Source of the DNA: Anisus vortex
Lineage: Eukaryota > Mollusca > Gastropoda > Planorbidae
Assembly (NCBI GenBank): GCA_949126835.1
Contig: OX421495.1
Coordinates: forward strand, 30,995,671-31,059,670
Length of the DNA stretch: 64,000 bases
Direction: 5' to 3'
Part shown: in pieces, positions 34,391-62,999 of the stretch
Layout: each line of letters begins with the position of its first letter
Numbering within the stretch: position 1 is the stretch's first letter
Notes under the pieces: generated by a model
Database searches by the model: none
Told to the model about the DNA's origin: nothing
What the model saw: only the letters and a program-made list of their open reading frames with translations
Made by a program: the position numbers and the translations under genes

Positions 34391-34617
34391 ATAGTGGTTA
34401 TTGGCACGGTTTTAACGTGTGGATAACGCCAAAAATTATTCACACGGTTCCTCGGCGCATGCGCATTGATCCGCACGGTTTTAGACCTATAGTTTATCTT
34501 TTCCTATTTCTTTAATTACTATTTTTTATCCATTTTGATTAAGTTTTCCTGGTACAGTGGTTAGAACTGCGATCCAGCAACCAGGGTCACGCAGGTTCAA
34601 CCCCAGTATCATCCACC

Positions 34618-34648
<31 letters not shown>

Positions 34649-35452
34649 TTTTAGTCAAATGAGATAATTGTCATCCAGAAAATACAATAACTGAATGATA
34701 CTTTTTCTTGTATAATAAATACATGGTATGATAGTGACAATAGGCCTACCTAGTGCTGTAGCCTAGTGTTGTGCGCGAATGTGCTTGAGTAGGCTACAAG
34801 TACAAATGATTCTTTATATTGTTTTAAGTAGGCTATATTGAAAGTAGGCCTATATATGTAGGCCTACCGTAATCAAGTCAAATTTCATTTTGTTTGGCTC
34901 AAAAAATTAAAAATTAAATTAAATTGGTTACTTATATAGCGCTTTTATCCATGCTATTTTAGCATGCTCAGTGCGCTCTGTAAACACACTGCTGCCTGCT
35001 GGCGCAAATAAAGTAATATTATCTTATAATTAATTCAAACAAAAAGATTATTTAGCCTGACTCTTAACTCTTATGAACTTATGTCTTAATAACAATTAGT
35101 GACAATTAGAAATCGATGTTAGTTTTAGATCTAGAATTTAGAGTTATAGTTATAACCTACTGATGTAGCTATTGTTAGGGTCGTAACTAGTCGTAAGTAT
35201 TTACGATGGTCTTGGTTAGGCCCGGTTAGGGCTAGGAATATGATCCTAAATAATAACCTATAGGCCTAAAAGTTAATATAAGTCATAAGTATAGCCTAAC
35301 TCTCACAATTTTTTTCGAAATTTGGGTCTGTTGATAACGCTCATTTAGATTAGGCCAAAAACCGTGCGGATCATTGCGCATGCGCCGATGAACCGTGTGA
35401 ATAATTTTCGGCGTTATCCACACGTTAAAACCGTGCCGATAACGCTAGCCAT
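34391..35452 (+). mobile_element. 1062-bp MITE with long TIRs and an internal tRNA-like sequence (copy A)
   Basis: It is inserted in array LTR L7 with a perfect 8-bp duplication AATAAAAC (34383-34390 and 35453-35460); the empty site is present in every other LTR copy. TIRs of about 80-90 bp share GGCACGGTTTTAACG, TGTGGATAACGCC, AATTATTCACACGG and CGGCGCATGCGCA. A tRNA-like unit plus a T-run sits next to the left TIR. There is no ORF. The TSD length fits hAT, P or Merlin-type mobilisation. Confidence 0.85.
34547..34617 (+). other. tRNA-like sequence inside MITE copy A
   Basis: It contains a tRNA-like 5' half (TGGTACAGTGGTTAGAAC) and a good pol III B-box, GGTTCAACCCC, at 34594-34604. A run of about 24 T follows (34618 on). 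The stems are too imperfect for a functional tRNA. Confidence 0.6.
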
Positions 35453-35479
35453 AATAAAACAACAAATTACACACAAGAC

Positions 35480-35629
35480 TCATACCAGTCCTGTGTGTAA
35501 ACACTAAATACAAGGCATAATAAAACATCAATTAAAACTATTATAATTACCTTATCATACCAGTCCTGTGTGTAAACACTAAATACAAGGCATAATAAAA
35601 CATCAATTAAAACTATTATAATTACCTTA
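35480..35629. repeat. 75-bp tandem duplication within array LTR L7
   Basis: 35480-35554 and 35555-35629 repeat the same 75 bp (from TCATACCAGTCC to AATTACCTTA). The segment is single in all other LTR copies, so it is private to L7. Confidence 0.9.
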
Positions 35630-35920
35630 GCAGCCACACCTTAGTAGGCCTACTACAATAAAACAACCACTGGACACAAAGTCCATACACAGTTACAAAT
35701 AGGGAAGCACACATCTTCATAGAGGGGCACACAGCCTTGCTTAGCACACAGTAAACCCTCACAATTGCACATAGCCAAAGGCTCTACTAAACTCGGCCCT
35801 TTTATTCTCACCAAAACTGGCGGGCGGAAATGGATAAAAAACATAGAAAATAATAAGAAATTAAACCTGGAAACGGCTGCCAACTTAAAAATAGTTGCAA
35901 AACCATTGCAGGCCCTCACA

Positions 35921-37690
35921 CAAACACCTCTCCCTACCCTTACAAACACCTCTTACTACCCTGGCCTTACAAACAACTCTTATTACCTGGCCTTACAAAA
36001 ACCTCTTTCCACCCTGGCCTTACCAACATTTCTCTCTACCCCGACCCTACAAATACCTCTTACTACCTAGGGCTAACAAACAACTCTTACTACCTTGACT
36101 TTACAAACAAATATTGCTACCTTGATCTTACAAACACCTTTACCTGCCCTGACTTTACAAACACGTCTTACTACCCTGGCCTTAAAAGTACCACTTACTA
36201 CCCTGGCCTTACAAAGACATCACCCTACCCTAACCTTACAAACACCTCTTACTACCCTGGCCTTACAAACACCTCTTACTACACAGGCCTTACAAACACC
36301 TAACTATACTTAGGTCGTTCAAGCAACTCTTACTTCCTTGGCCTTACAAACACCTCTTACTATCCTGGTCTTACAAACACCTCTTACTACCCTGGTCTTA
36401 CAAACACCTCGTACTACACTGGACTTACAAACAACCTCTACCTACCCTGGCCTCATAAACACCTCTTACTACCCTGGCCTTAAAGAGCTCTCATTACCCT
36501 GGCCTTAAAATACTTCTCATTACCATGGCCTTAGAAAAACCTCTTACTACCTTAGCCTTACAAGCACATCTTACTACACCGGACTTACAAACAACCTCTT
36601 ATTTCCTTGGCCTAACAAACCACTCTTACTACCATGGCCTTACAAACACACCTCCATGCCCTGGCCTTACCAATACATCTTACTACCCTGGCCTTACAAA
36701 CACCACTTACTACTGTTATGGACTACCGGTAATACTCTGATGACTATTATTACGACTCGTTAAATCGGATTCAATATATAGTTGTGTCTTTATTTGAAGT
36801 CTCTAGATTCTGCTGATCTGAAGTCCAAGCTAGGGGTTCCTTGACTGACAGGTCTTTGCAGTAATGTAGTTATATTCGGTATAATTATCTTCAACACCTT
36901 TCTTTCAACAATGATAGATCAAACAACTCCAGTTGTTGAATAAACAATTTTATTTAAATTGTAGACTCAATATAAACTTTAAATAAATGCATCAACTGAT
37001 GGCAACATAAGTGTTTCAATAAAATGACATGAAATATACAAGTATCAATATAGCGACTTCTCTCTACAAACTTTCAAACTGAACTAACTTTAAGGAGGTA
37101 GGGACTTTACAAAGAAACCTATTATCGAAGATTCTACAGGGTCTTAATACGCATTTCAATCTCACTGGTGTATAGGATACTGCGATCCAGATTATAACCT
37201 TCATATTCCACGGGGTTGGACGAATTATTTTATTTAAACTGCCCTCAGGGCACAAAGGTCAAACCTTGGACTCGAATACGCACTTGTTAAGAGGTCAATG
37301 CCTTATTACGTCATTCCTCTATGACCGATATTCGTAACACTACAATGCCCTAGAAAACACCACTTACTACCTATGTCTTACAAACACCACTTACTACCTT
37401 GGTCTTACAAACACCACTTACTACAATTCTATGGCCTTACAAACACCACTTACTACCTTTGTCTTACAAACACCACTTACTACCTTGGCCTTCTAAACAC
37501 CTATTACCCTGGCCTTACAAACACCATTTACTACATTGGCCTTATAAACACCATTTACTACAATGTTCTTACAAACACCACTTACTACCTTTGTCTTACA
37601 AACACCACTTACTACCTTTGTCTTACAAACACCACTTACTACCCTGGCCTTACAAACACTCCTCACTGCCCTGACCCTACATCATGGTCT
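35921..37690. repeat. Degenerate 27-bp minisatellite (CTTACAAACACCTCTTACTACCCTGG theme), split by a solo LTR
   Basis: About 30 imperfect units fill 35921-36713 and about 12 fill 37340-37690. The variants differ mainly at CCTC/CCAC and in short indels. Because 27 is a multiple of three, long open frames (repeating TNTSYYPGL) occur on the plus strand; I treat these as by-products. The LTR array inserted into this minisatellite at 35920. Confidence 0.9.
36714..37339. mobile_element. Solo LTR (626 bp) inside the minisatellite
   Basis: The ends TGTTATGG and CGTAACA form the TG...CA pattern with TGTTA/TAACA inverted termini. A 4-bp duplication CTAC flanks it (36710-36713 and 37340-37343), and minisatellite units lie on both sides. 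It contains an AATAAA near 36940. There is no coding sequence. It is most likely the product of LTR-LTR recombination; the family is unknown and it is unlike the other two LTRs in the window. Confidence 0.75.
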
Positions 37691-40600
37691 CTCTTCATCA
37701 CACAAATTTGACAGAAAATATGACAACAAAACAAAATTAATAACAAAAATAAAGTAACAGAGGTACAGAAAATTCATCTTTTTTTATTAGCACAAGAAAT
37801 ACAGTTTTGAAATTATTGTAAAAATATGAGCTAAATTAACAATACAAAATAGTGAACATAAGCAAGATTGATAAAGTAAGGGCTGTATTTGAAAGTTTCA
37901 CTAATGGTTCAGCTTCTTTGTTTTGTATAGAATTTAGATGAGTAGATTTCATATGATTAATTCTTTTTTTTTACGTTCTGTTATAATCAAGTCAAATTGT
38001 TTCATACTATACTTTTCCTTTCTCTCTGTGTACAAAAGATGTTCATCACATTATTGTATTTAATTGTATATGAGCTTTGGGAAAAAGTGCTAAACTTCAC
38101 AGTTTGGGTTTATTGAGCCCTAGAGTACAATCTAAGTAATTTAACTTGATAAACTAGAGAATCAATCAATTCCTTTTGTTTTTAGCAATGGGCCTTACCC
38201 TCCACTTTGTTAATTAATAAAAACAATCTGCTCACTCCAAACTCAAGGAACTCCATTGATCTGTGGCTAAATTTCCATAATAACAATTGTTCACTAGAAT
38301 ACCTATATATAGCAATAGCTCTATGGCTAACGATGGCCAATATCACTATTGTGGAGCTTTTGCTCTATAGCTTAAGAACTGCAAAAGACTATGATGACCT
38401 TTGTTGGATTAATAACAAATAGGACTTTTATTTTATAAGCACATTAAATAGTGTTTTTAAAATAAAAATAAAAAAACTACAAATAAATGTAATCCAGCCC
38501 TGTGTGAGTTTACAAATCAAAATGGGACTTTGTATAAATTAATATTTGAAACAAAAATTGAGTAAATGACAAAAAGTAAACAACAGTAAAAATTTGAAAT
38601 TTTAGTACATACAGAGTAAGGCATGCTGGGAAGGATGACATCACAGCTATTAATAAACAAGGGGAGTGCACTAATCACATTTCTAGATAAGAAATGTAAA
38701 AGAGTTATAAATACAATATGCTAGTATAGCAGTATACTTGTGTGTAGTATATTCATAGGTTCAGTAATACTTTACAAGGACGGCATTAGTTACAGTAGTT
38801 TGTATTTGTCTTGTTGCAGGTTTCATCAACAAAAGTTATTGTTATTTAACAATGATCTTTCAACTACTACATATTTAGATAATTTAGGAATCATGTTTTT
38901 TTTTTAATTCACTTGTGTTGCACATATTTACAATGAACACTGGGTATAGGAGAAGTGAAATAGTGAAGACAAATAGTGAAATAAACAAAACAAGTGTGCC
39001 TTTAATTTGTTCTATCAAGAGGTTCACCTAAAGAGCAAGGCTCAACCCATGGAGACAAGTTGACCACATGGAGACCATCTGCCTTTTACAGAAACAGAAC
39101 AAGGTTTAGGTGAAGGTAGACATCAAAGTTAATTTAATGTATACATTCAAACAGGTGAAAGTAAACATACAATTGGTAAACAGATGATGGTAAACAGGTA
39201 ATGTTAAACAGGTAATGTTAAACATGTACTAAAGGTAAATAGGTAATGTTAAACAGGTTAAGGTAAACAGGTAATGTTAAACAGGTGAAGGTAAACAGGT
39301 AATGTTAAACAGGTGAAGGTAAACAGTTAATGTTAAACAGGTGAAGGTAAACAGGTAATGTTAAAAAGGTGAATTTAAACATAAGCTTTGTAAAAAAAAA
39401 ATGAAGGTAAATAGATAAGGGAAACTACAAATAAAGAGTAACAATGCTACACGGCTGTGGCTAGTCCACCTGAAGGTCAAGGCAGTAATGGTAAAAACAC
39501 CAGGTTAAGAAATCACATGTTCAAATTGTGCCAATCAAATTAAACAAAACAAACAATAAAATGAATGAAGTGGTAGACATCATTTTAGTGTAAATCTAGA
39601 GAATCAAAAGCAAACTGTTTGACTGAATGACTTAAGTAGAAAAACCTCAACATTATATTCTTACTAACAATACTAGTTCCTGTCATTCTAGTTCCAAGCA
39701 ATACAGTTCCAATAATACTATCTCCAGTAATACAGTTCAAAGCCAAACATTGCTAAGTACACATAGTCTCTGGTGTAGATAACTGGAGGCCTTACAAAGC
39801 AATTGACTTCCAAGTTCTACACAACTTTTTAAGAAATTCATAGACAGAGCTTTAACATCGCTTCAGACATTGTCCAGTCAAGGCTACATTACAGGTATGG
39901 TGAATAATACATTGGATGCCATTAAGAAACACTTTTCATGTTACATGAAATGTACATTGTCTCTCGAGACAGAAGGAGCCATTATTCCATGATACAACTT
40001 TTGTTCGAGACAAAGAGAGCTTTTGAAAAATTGACTAAATTTCTGTAAAAGTAACAAATTCTTATTCTTGACTAGGTTCTTTTGACTCTCAAGAAATGTT
40101 ACAGTTAATAAAATGTAATAACAAATAGTGTTTATAAAAAAAATAATCAGTAATTACAGGTATTACCATCAAAATGAATAAAATGTTCTAAGATAAAAAA
40201 AATATTCTTTAAAATCATCAACAAAATAATTCTTAATACCAAAATTTTCATACGAATCAAAGTCCTGAAAATAAGCCTTTGCAAGATATTCTATAGAAAA
40301 GGGAGACAGGAAATATAAACAATAAACAGGATGTCCTGGGTCCTTCCATGCATCAAAAATGACATAATTTCATTAGGACATTAATGTTGCAAAGTATGAC
40401 CTGAAGACTGCAGAATATTGTGTCTTATAGTCACACATGACCTTCTTATAGCTTGTAGTAAGATTTAGCTTCTATTTGCACAGCTTTTATTGGAACACAA
40501 AGCTTCTTATTGCAACAAACATTATCTTATAGAAACAAACAGCTTCTTATTGCAACATTCAGCTTATTGAGACTGAAACTGTAGATTGATTGGTGATTGG

Positions 40601-43323
40601 GTTAAGGAGAAGACAATCCAATTATACGGGTGAGGGGGAGGACACTTGCATTGATACAAGGGAAAAAAGAACAACAAAAATTGATGCTGGCTGGTCTATA
40701 TGCATCAACTGTAAACTAATTATACAACATTTTTGCCTTGAAACATTAAAGAGATGTTCACACTGACAGCCCCAACACTTACAATGCAAGTAAAGTGGTA
40801 CAGGATTAACTTCTATACAAATAGTTTGAAATAGAATTAACATAGTGCAGAACAGATTTGTTAAAAGTCTACAAAATATTTGAATAAAATACATCAAACT
40901 TTGAAGCCTGAAAAATAATGTTTGAAAAGACAAACATGAAAATACAAAACAAAATTATGCAATCTAGAAAAGTTAAACGGCAATTTTTGTGTTCAGTATA
41001 AATTGTCCAAGTGAATGCAAAATCCAGACCAACTTACAACATTTTGTAAAAAACAAAGATTGAAAGAAACAACAACAGAAAAAGAAAACAATTATTTTAA
41101 ATGTAATAAAGAAAATGCCCAGAGCTAATGACAGTGTATAACATAGCCTTGCACTAGTTGGCATGCAGGAGTGTAAGTCGATAGACACAAAATGTAGCCA
41201 CAAAATATAGCATAATACTAAGTACAATTCAATAACATTTTTAAAAAAATGGATTAAAAAGGAACACTAGCAAAGAAACATTTACCTGTACTTCAATTAA
41301 ACAGTGATGTTTTTAGTCTGTTCATAAATATATTTCATGAGACTCTATGTGAAGCCAAACTTTAAGTTCAGTTTTCTTATAAGATGTTTATTAAAAATGT
41401 TTGTTTTCTAATGCCTCTCTTTCAACTTTCATTCAATGAAAAAAATAAACCACTTTGAACTTGATGGTCATTGATAAATTCAATTCATGTTAAGCACCAA
41501 ATTTTACTAAGAAGCAAAAATATATTTTTCAATTGCATAGCACATGCTTCTTATTCTAGAATCATTTTTTAAATTTTCAAAACTTTTCCCAAAGGTTACA
41601 AATCATTAAAAAAAAACAATTTTTTACTGGCATGTGAGAAATTTCTTTGTCTACTGCCAGTGTAAGTAGGTGATTAAAAATCAAGAAAATGTTTGTAGAT
41701 GTTTTTAGATTGAACTTATAGAACAATGTAAGAAAAAACATGCTAGGAGATTAGGAGACTTTTCAACTTTACATGGTTATGAACTTTATTTAAATTTGTA
41801 TTTTTTCATGGTGTTTTGCCCATTTTAGCAAAATTTACCAACTTTCACAATCCTTGATCAGTTTTCCTAAATTTTTCCTATGAACCCTGATAACAAATAA
41901 AGCAAAAAAGTACAAACTATTTGAAATATACAGTTGTCTATCAGAAAGTGTTTTTTTTCAATTAAACAAAATTAATTTAAACCAATATAAAAGGTTGATT
42001 TAATATTAAGTAGATTAGCATAATTCTAATTTTTCTGCTGTATTAAATAACTGCATGCCTGTGTGCCAATATAAATACTTTTAATCTTGTAAATAAATAT
42101 AAAAAAAACATGTCTACTACCAGTCGAGACAAAGAGTAAATGAATTACAAAATAAAATTCTCATAGAGAAATACTTCAGACTTCTAAGCTGTGTACAATT
42201 GAGCCAAGATTTACAAATAAACATTTTCTTTACACTAAATTGAGATAAAAATTTGAGGTTTTAAAAAATGTATAAGAATGAAATGAGTTCTAGCAGTGAT
42301 AACAAATATGTCCATAAACATCATGGAAATGGAATGCTACAAATATTTATAAAGCTTTACACAAAGCTGTAGGACATTTGGGCGGCAAGTCAAGATATAA
42401 AATGCAATAGAGCAAAATTTAGTTTATATGACTTATGGACAAAATAATATTGATTTCTATGTTCAGCAAAAGCAAATGAGGAAAAAAAATTGTAACTTCA
42501 TTATAAATAGCTGACTAGTACTTCGAAAAAAAAAAGAAATCTTTTTGAAAACTCCTGTACACAATGCCAGCAAGAAATGCACAAAAACTGAACACTTGGC
42601 TAAAATTCTTTGAAATCAATACTGATTTTAATCATTTAGCTTCTTAAAAGAATTATGTATACAGTTTTAAAGTTTAAAAAAAAAATGTGTTTGTACCATT
42701 CATGTCCAATATTTTGTTGATATTACAAAAATGTTAAATACTGTAAATAAATGTTAACATATTCCTTTTTTTTTTTCATGTAGAAAAGTCAAAACTACTT
42801 AAAAAAATTAATTCATGATAAAACAGGAGAAAAAATTTTTTTTATTTAAAAAAAAATATTTATTAATGTTTAGATTGCTAAGCAACTAGAATTACTCCTT
42901 AGTATTTCATTTATGGTCATAATACATACTAATGTGTAGTGAATATTAATTATATATTAATACCTTAGTTTTTATTGTATGTTAAAAAAGTTATAAATAT
43001 TCTAGATTAACTACAATGCCTCGCTACATTTTAAAAATTAAATCGTATTGAGGGAACAAGATAAAATTGCATAATAAACAAATTTTATAAAGTTAAAGCG
43101 TTTTAAATTTCAAACTGAATATTTGACACCAGTAAAAAAAGTAAATTATTTTTTTACTTTTATACATTAGAGTATTTTTTGTATTGAGTTTTTGGGTACA
43201 TTTTATTATTTTATTATACACAAGAAATAGAGAGAAAAAAAATGCAAAACAGTTTATTTTAACTCTATTAACAATGATTCATGCTTACAAGCCTATAAAT
43301 ATAAATGAGAGGCCGGTTGCGAG
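37691..43323. other. AT-rich non-coding region downstream of the Rho-like gene
   Basis: There is no credible ORF and no TAGGCCTA octamers, unlike the blocks on both sides. It could include the 3' UTR of the gene ending at 46530, but no poly(A) site can be assigned with confidence. It holds one minisatellite, listed separately. Confidence 0.5.
39165..39372. repeat. Minisatellite of about 28 bp (AACAGGTAATGTTAAACAGGTGAAGGTA theme)
   Basis: The modules GGTAAACAGGTAATGTTA and AACAGGTGAA alternate about seven times with single-base and short length changes. A related single unit occurs near 39150. Confidence 0.85.
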
Positions 43324-43510
43324 AGGCCGTCTGGTCCTGCGGTTAGTTCACCGGACTGTCAACTGACACATTGCAGGTTCTATCCCTACCGCCAACCGAT
43401 CCCTGTTGCCCTGCAGGAGATTTGGGCCTAGTGGACGTAATAATCTTCTATCTAAAAGAAACGTATGCAAAACTTATAAGATATAAAGCCGCAATGATAA
43501 AAAAAACTCT
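43324..43510 (+). repeat. tRNA-derived SINE-like repeat, copy 1
   Basis: The tRNA-like head contains GCGGTTAGTTCACCGGACTG and a B-box-like GGTTCTATCCC (43376-43386). The body shares GCCCTGCAGGAG, TTTGGGCCTAGTGGACGTAA and TAATCTTCTATCTA with copy 2 at 53907. It ends near AAAAAAACTCT. Confidence 0.8.
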
Positions 43511-44656
43511 ACGCTAGTTTGAAAGATATGTAAGAAGAAAGGATGTTGTCGGTTACATTTTCTTTTAAATGCAAGTTTAACCAGCAGCAATTTAACATAA
43601 AATTTTGTATTCATTATCAAAATTCAAAATATCAAAATATTACTAAATAAACAAAAATGTATTATAGTCTTGTGTATAATATATATTTTTTAAAACTCTT
43701 TCTCTCCGGATCGACAATACCAGCGTCGATTTTAAAACGACCATTTCATCGGATCGACGATGCCAGCGTCGATTTGTTAAATTATGTTTTTACGTTTATT
43801 TTCAGCGCTATTCTTTTTATTTTACTTTTACATAAATCTAGAATGATTTCCCTTTGAATAACATCCGGATTTGTGTTTACATTGTTTTTTTATTGAAAAA
43901 AAACAACATTTTTATGGATTTTTGTTTTACCCAAGTGGGCTGTATGTGGCGGGTAGTGTTCATAATTGATAAAAATGGGCTTTATATTTATATTTTAAAT
44001 GAAATATTTGTTTCTAGTAGTGAAATAGGGTATATATTTTAGGATTAATTTGGGAATTTATTTATTTTTGTTGTGAACCTTGGAATTTGTGTTTATGTAA
44101 GACTATGGGAGTAATTTTTTATTTATTTTCGTTTTAACATTTTTTTTTTTAATGTAAGTCACAAATGATTTTATATTCTCTGTAAGGATCTTTTAGTTTC
44201 CTTTAATTCAATACCAAATATGATATTGTCTGATTAAAACCAAAAAAGTTATTAAGATTTGAAGATAGCAATAGTAATGACAAATAGAAATAAAAGGATA
44301 ATTCCGTCAGAATAGGGAAAATAATTCCGGAGAGAATGAGTTAATATCAATGTCTACAATTATAATATAATGTGAATCTTTAACTTGACATATTTAAGTA
44401 AGGACAAAACAAAACTCAAAAGAACCGTAGAGGCAGTGCAAGCTAAGGACTTATTAAGGATAGAACAGTTATGAGTGGCCTCAAGTTGAGACTTGGCTAA
44501 ATTTACCGACAGAACATTTCTGTGTTTAAAATAAAATATACATATACACAAATATTTTTTTTTGTAATGGGTACAAATACATCATAGTGTAAACCATTCT
44601 ATCTACAACATGAATGATATATTTAATATAAATATATATATAATTAAATTAAATGA
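43511..44656. other. Non-coding AT-rich stretch
   Basis: No gene is seen. A short tandem duplication of about 47 bp occurs at about 43705-43778 (CGGATCGACNATNCCAGCGTCGATTT twice). Confidence 0.5.
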
Positions 44657-44657
44657 A

Positions 44658-45735
44658 CAGGGCTAAGGGCTCAAAGTAAGAAAGGGTTAACAGAAGCCAA
44701 ACTATCATAATATTAGCTAATATATATAATTGCATTGCAATGATCAGGGCTAAGGACTCAAAGTAAGAAAGGGTAATCTCTTTAACTACCATGAGCCGCA
44801 AAATGTGGCTCAAGCCAGCCCTACCACAAGACCACGAGCCACATTTTGCGTCTCAGAAACCCTTTTTTTATTTATTTTGTCCAAATCCAATCCAAGATTT
44901 AGAAATAATAAACTAGCTTCCTTGTTTGAATCATCTACTTCCGCATTCGTTCTTTTCAAATGTAAATATTAACTGGAAAATATGTTTTTTGTTTAAAAGT
45001 GATTTTTTTCCCATTTTTCCCTCAGTATTGTTACTGTACTTGTGTTTAGTTTTTTGTGTGTATCTTTGTTATTTGTGAACAAAAATTAATGAAATTTAAA
45101 GCAAGTGTTTCTAATAGAATTCTGAATAGGATAACACATTTTCTTTTTTATTCGGATTATTATTTTCCGAGATATTAGACTGTAAGTTGAATAATTCTTA
45201 TTTGTTTGTCTTTGTTTCTAAAACAACATTCTTACTTATTCTAGAATTTAAAAATGTTCTATTAGCATATTGTAGATACACTTTTATTTCTGCGTATTTT
45301 GATATGTAACACTTAGGGCTTCATTCATAATAAAAGCTGTAAAAAAAGCTTTGATTGCGTTGGGCCTAGGTAAAAAAAGAAAGTCATGAAAACGGGCCGG
45401 CCTACGGGGAAAAATGCCATGGTAGCTATTGAGTTAACAGAAGCCAAACTATCCTAATATTAGCTGATATATATAATTGCATTGCATTGAATGATCAGGG
45501 CTAAGGACTCAAAGTAAGAAAGGGTTAACAGAAGCCAATCTATCCTAATTTATATAATTACATTAAATGAGCAGGGCTAAGGACTCAAAGTAAGAATAGG
45601 TTAATAGAAGCCAAACTATCCTAATATTAGATAATATATATAATTACATTGATTGCGCAGGGCTGAGGACTCTAAAGTAAGAAAGGGTTAACAAGAGCAA
45701 AATTATCCTAATAATAGTTTTAGTGTAGAAATATA
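44658..45735. repeat. Five-copy tandem repeat of about 87 bp, split by a TTAA-type element
   Basis: Copies begin with CAGGGCTNAGG at 44658, 44745, 45496, 45572 and 45658. Each continues with CAAAGTAAGAAAGGGTTAACAG and an AT-rich tail. The second copy is interrupted at its GGGTTAAC by the insert at 44777-45433. Confidence 0.88.
44777..45433. mobile_element. 657-bp TTAA-type MITE with subterminal hairpin
   Basis: The repeat it interrupts reads GGGTTAACAG elsewhere. Here it is GGGTAA, insert, TTAACAG, that is, a TTAA duplication with one T lost on the left. The ends CTCTTTAACTACCATG and CATGGTAGCTATTGAG are imperfect inverted repeats sharing CTACCATG. A hairpin with arms GCAAAATGTGGCTC/GAGCCACATTTTGC lies at about 44797-44857. 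There is no ORF. It fits piggyBac- or Kolobok-like mobilisation. Confidence 0.65.
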
Positions 45736-46529
45736 TTCTGACTGCATGAATTTTTAAAAAAAGTAATTGATTTAAATAAAAAACACAATTTAATGCCACG
45801 ATCCTTGCTGTATCAATTGTGTTTTTTTTCTCAAAATACATTATCAAATTATATTTAAATAGTAACAAGTACAAGAAATATGTTCTCATTCACCTATTAG
45901 GAGTTGAGGCTAGTGAGGAAGCTATTAGCTCAATAGCCACAAATACTAGTTATGAGTTTAGATCAAAATAATAGAGGAGTTATATTTTTTAAATTTTAAA
46001 ACATATACAAATTTAAATATTATCATACTAGCAATAAAAAAAAAACACTAGCATTATCATAGGCTGATGATCTATGATTCTAATGAAAAAAAAAATTAAA
46101 CACAAGTTTGTGTTTTTTCTATTATTATGGTTTCATACAAAGCATTAAAAAAATTTCTTTTTTTTTCTTTTTGTGACTTTGTTATATTTTTATTTAATGC
46201 AAGTATACACAGTAAAAAAAAGCACTTTGTTATCATACAGAATATAATCACAAAAGGGCTACAAACAGAAAATTATATATTCCTGATGATTAAAGCAAAC
46301 AATAATATAATCCTTGTATAAGGCACTCTATGCTTTAAGGGATTAATTTCCCGTTAATCACAGTAAAACTTAACTAAAAATAAAAAATGTATCAATAGTA
46401 AAAATAATTTAGGATAGTTAATTGTAAGTAAACTTTTCTAACAACAGAGAAAGTTGGATTTTATTTCTCAAAAGTTAGCAGTGGACTCTGATATGTTGTC
46501 TGAAAGGTCAAGACCTACAATTTAACAAT

Positions 46530-62999
<16,470 letters not shown>

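Larger units (their letters stand above)
1..35920 (-). mobile_element. Tandem array of a non-autonomous Gag-only LTR retrotransposon (period 2634-2635 bp)
   Basis: The landmark TGTAAGGGG recurs at 9340, 11975, 14609, 17243, 19877 and 22512, a spacing of 2634-2635 bp. Each unit has an LTR of about 1280 bp and an internal region of about 1355 bp with one minus-strand ORF. LTR boundaries are supported by three things: near-inverted ends (TGTGAGGG on one side, TGTAAGGG on the other), a primer-binding-like site 2 nt inside the LTR, and the abrupt right end of the array at 35920, where the LTR stops and unrelated minisatellite begins. No protease, RT or RNase H is encoded, so the element would need proteins in trans. 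LTR-internal-LTR-internal arrays are known to arise by recombination between elements sharing an LTR. The left end is outside the window. Three large insertions interrupt the array. Confidence 0.85.
22512..35920 (-). repeat. Terminal array LTR L7, interrupted by two transposons
   Basis: This is the outermost (5' in element orientation) LTR. Its pieces are 22512-23348, 34329-34390 and 35453-35920. It is interrupted by the 10.98 kb TIR element and the 1.06 kb MITE. It also has a 75-bp tandem duplication (35480-35554 and 35555-35629). It ends at 35920 with CCCTCACA, directly against minisatellite, giving an independent proof of the LTR border. It belongs to sublineage A. Confidence 0.82.

Noticed and set aside
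34547..34617. Functional tRNA gene (also 55670-55737 and 60633-60700)
   Set aside because: B-box is good but the acceptor and anticodon stems do not pair well, and the sequences are parts of repeats with T-runs.
35765..37757. Plus-strand tandem-repeat proteins (TNTSYYPGL theme)
   Set aside because: Period 27 bp keeps frames open by arithmetic; several frames are open at once and copies are interrupted by a solo LTR.
40622..41227. Minus-strand 84-103 codon ORFs downstream of the GTPase gene
   Set aside because: Phe/Leu/Cys-rich translations of AT-rich DNA without domains or splice context.
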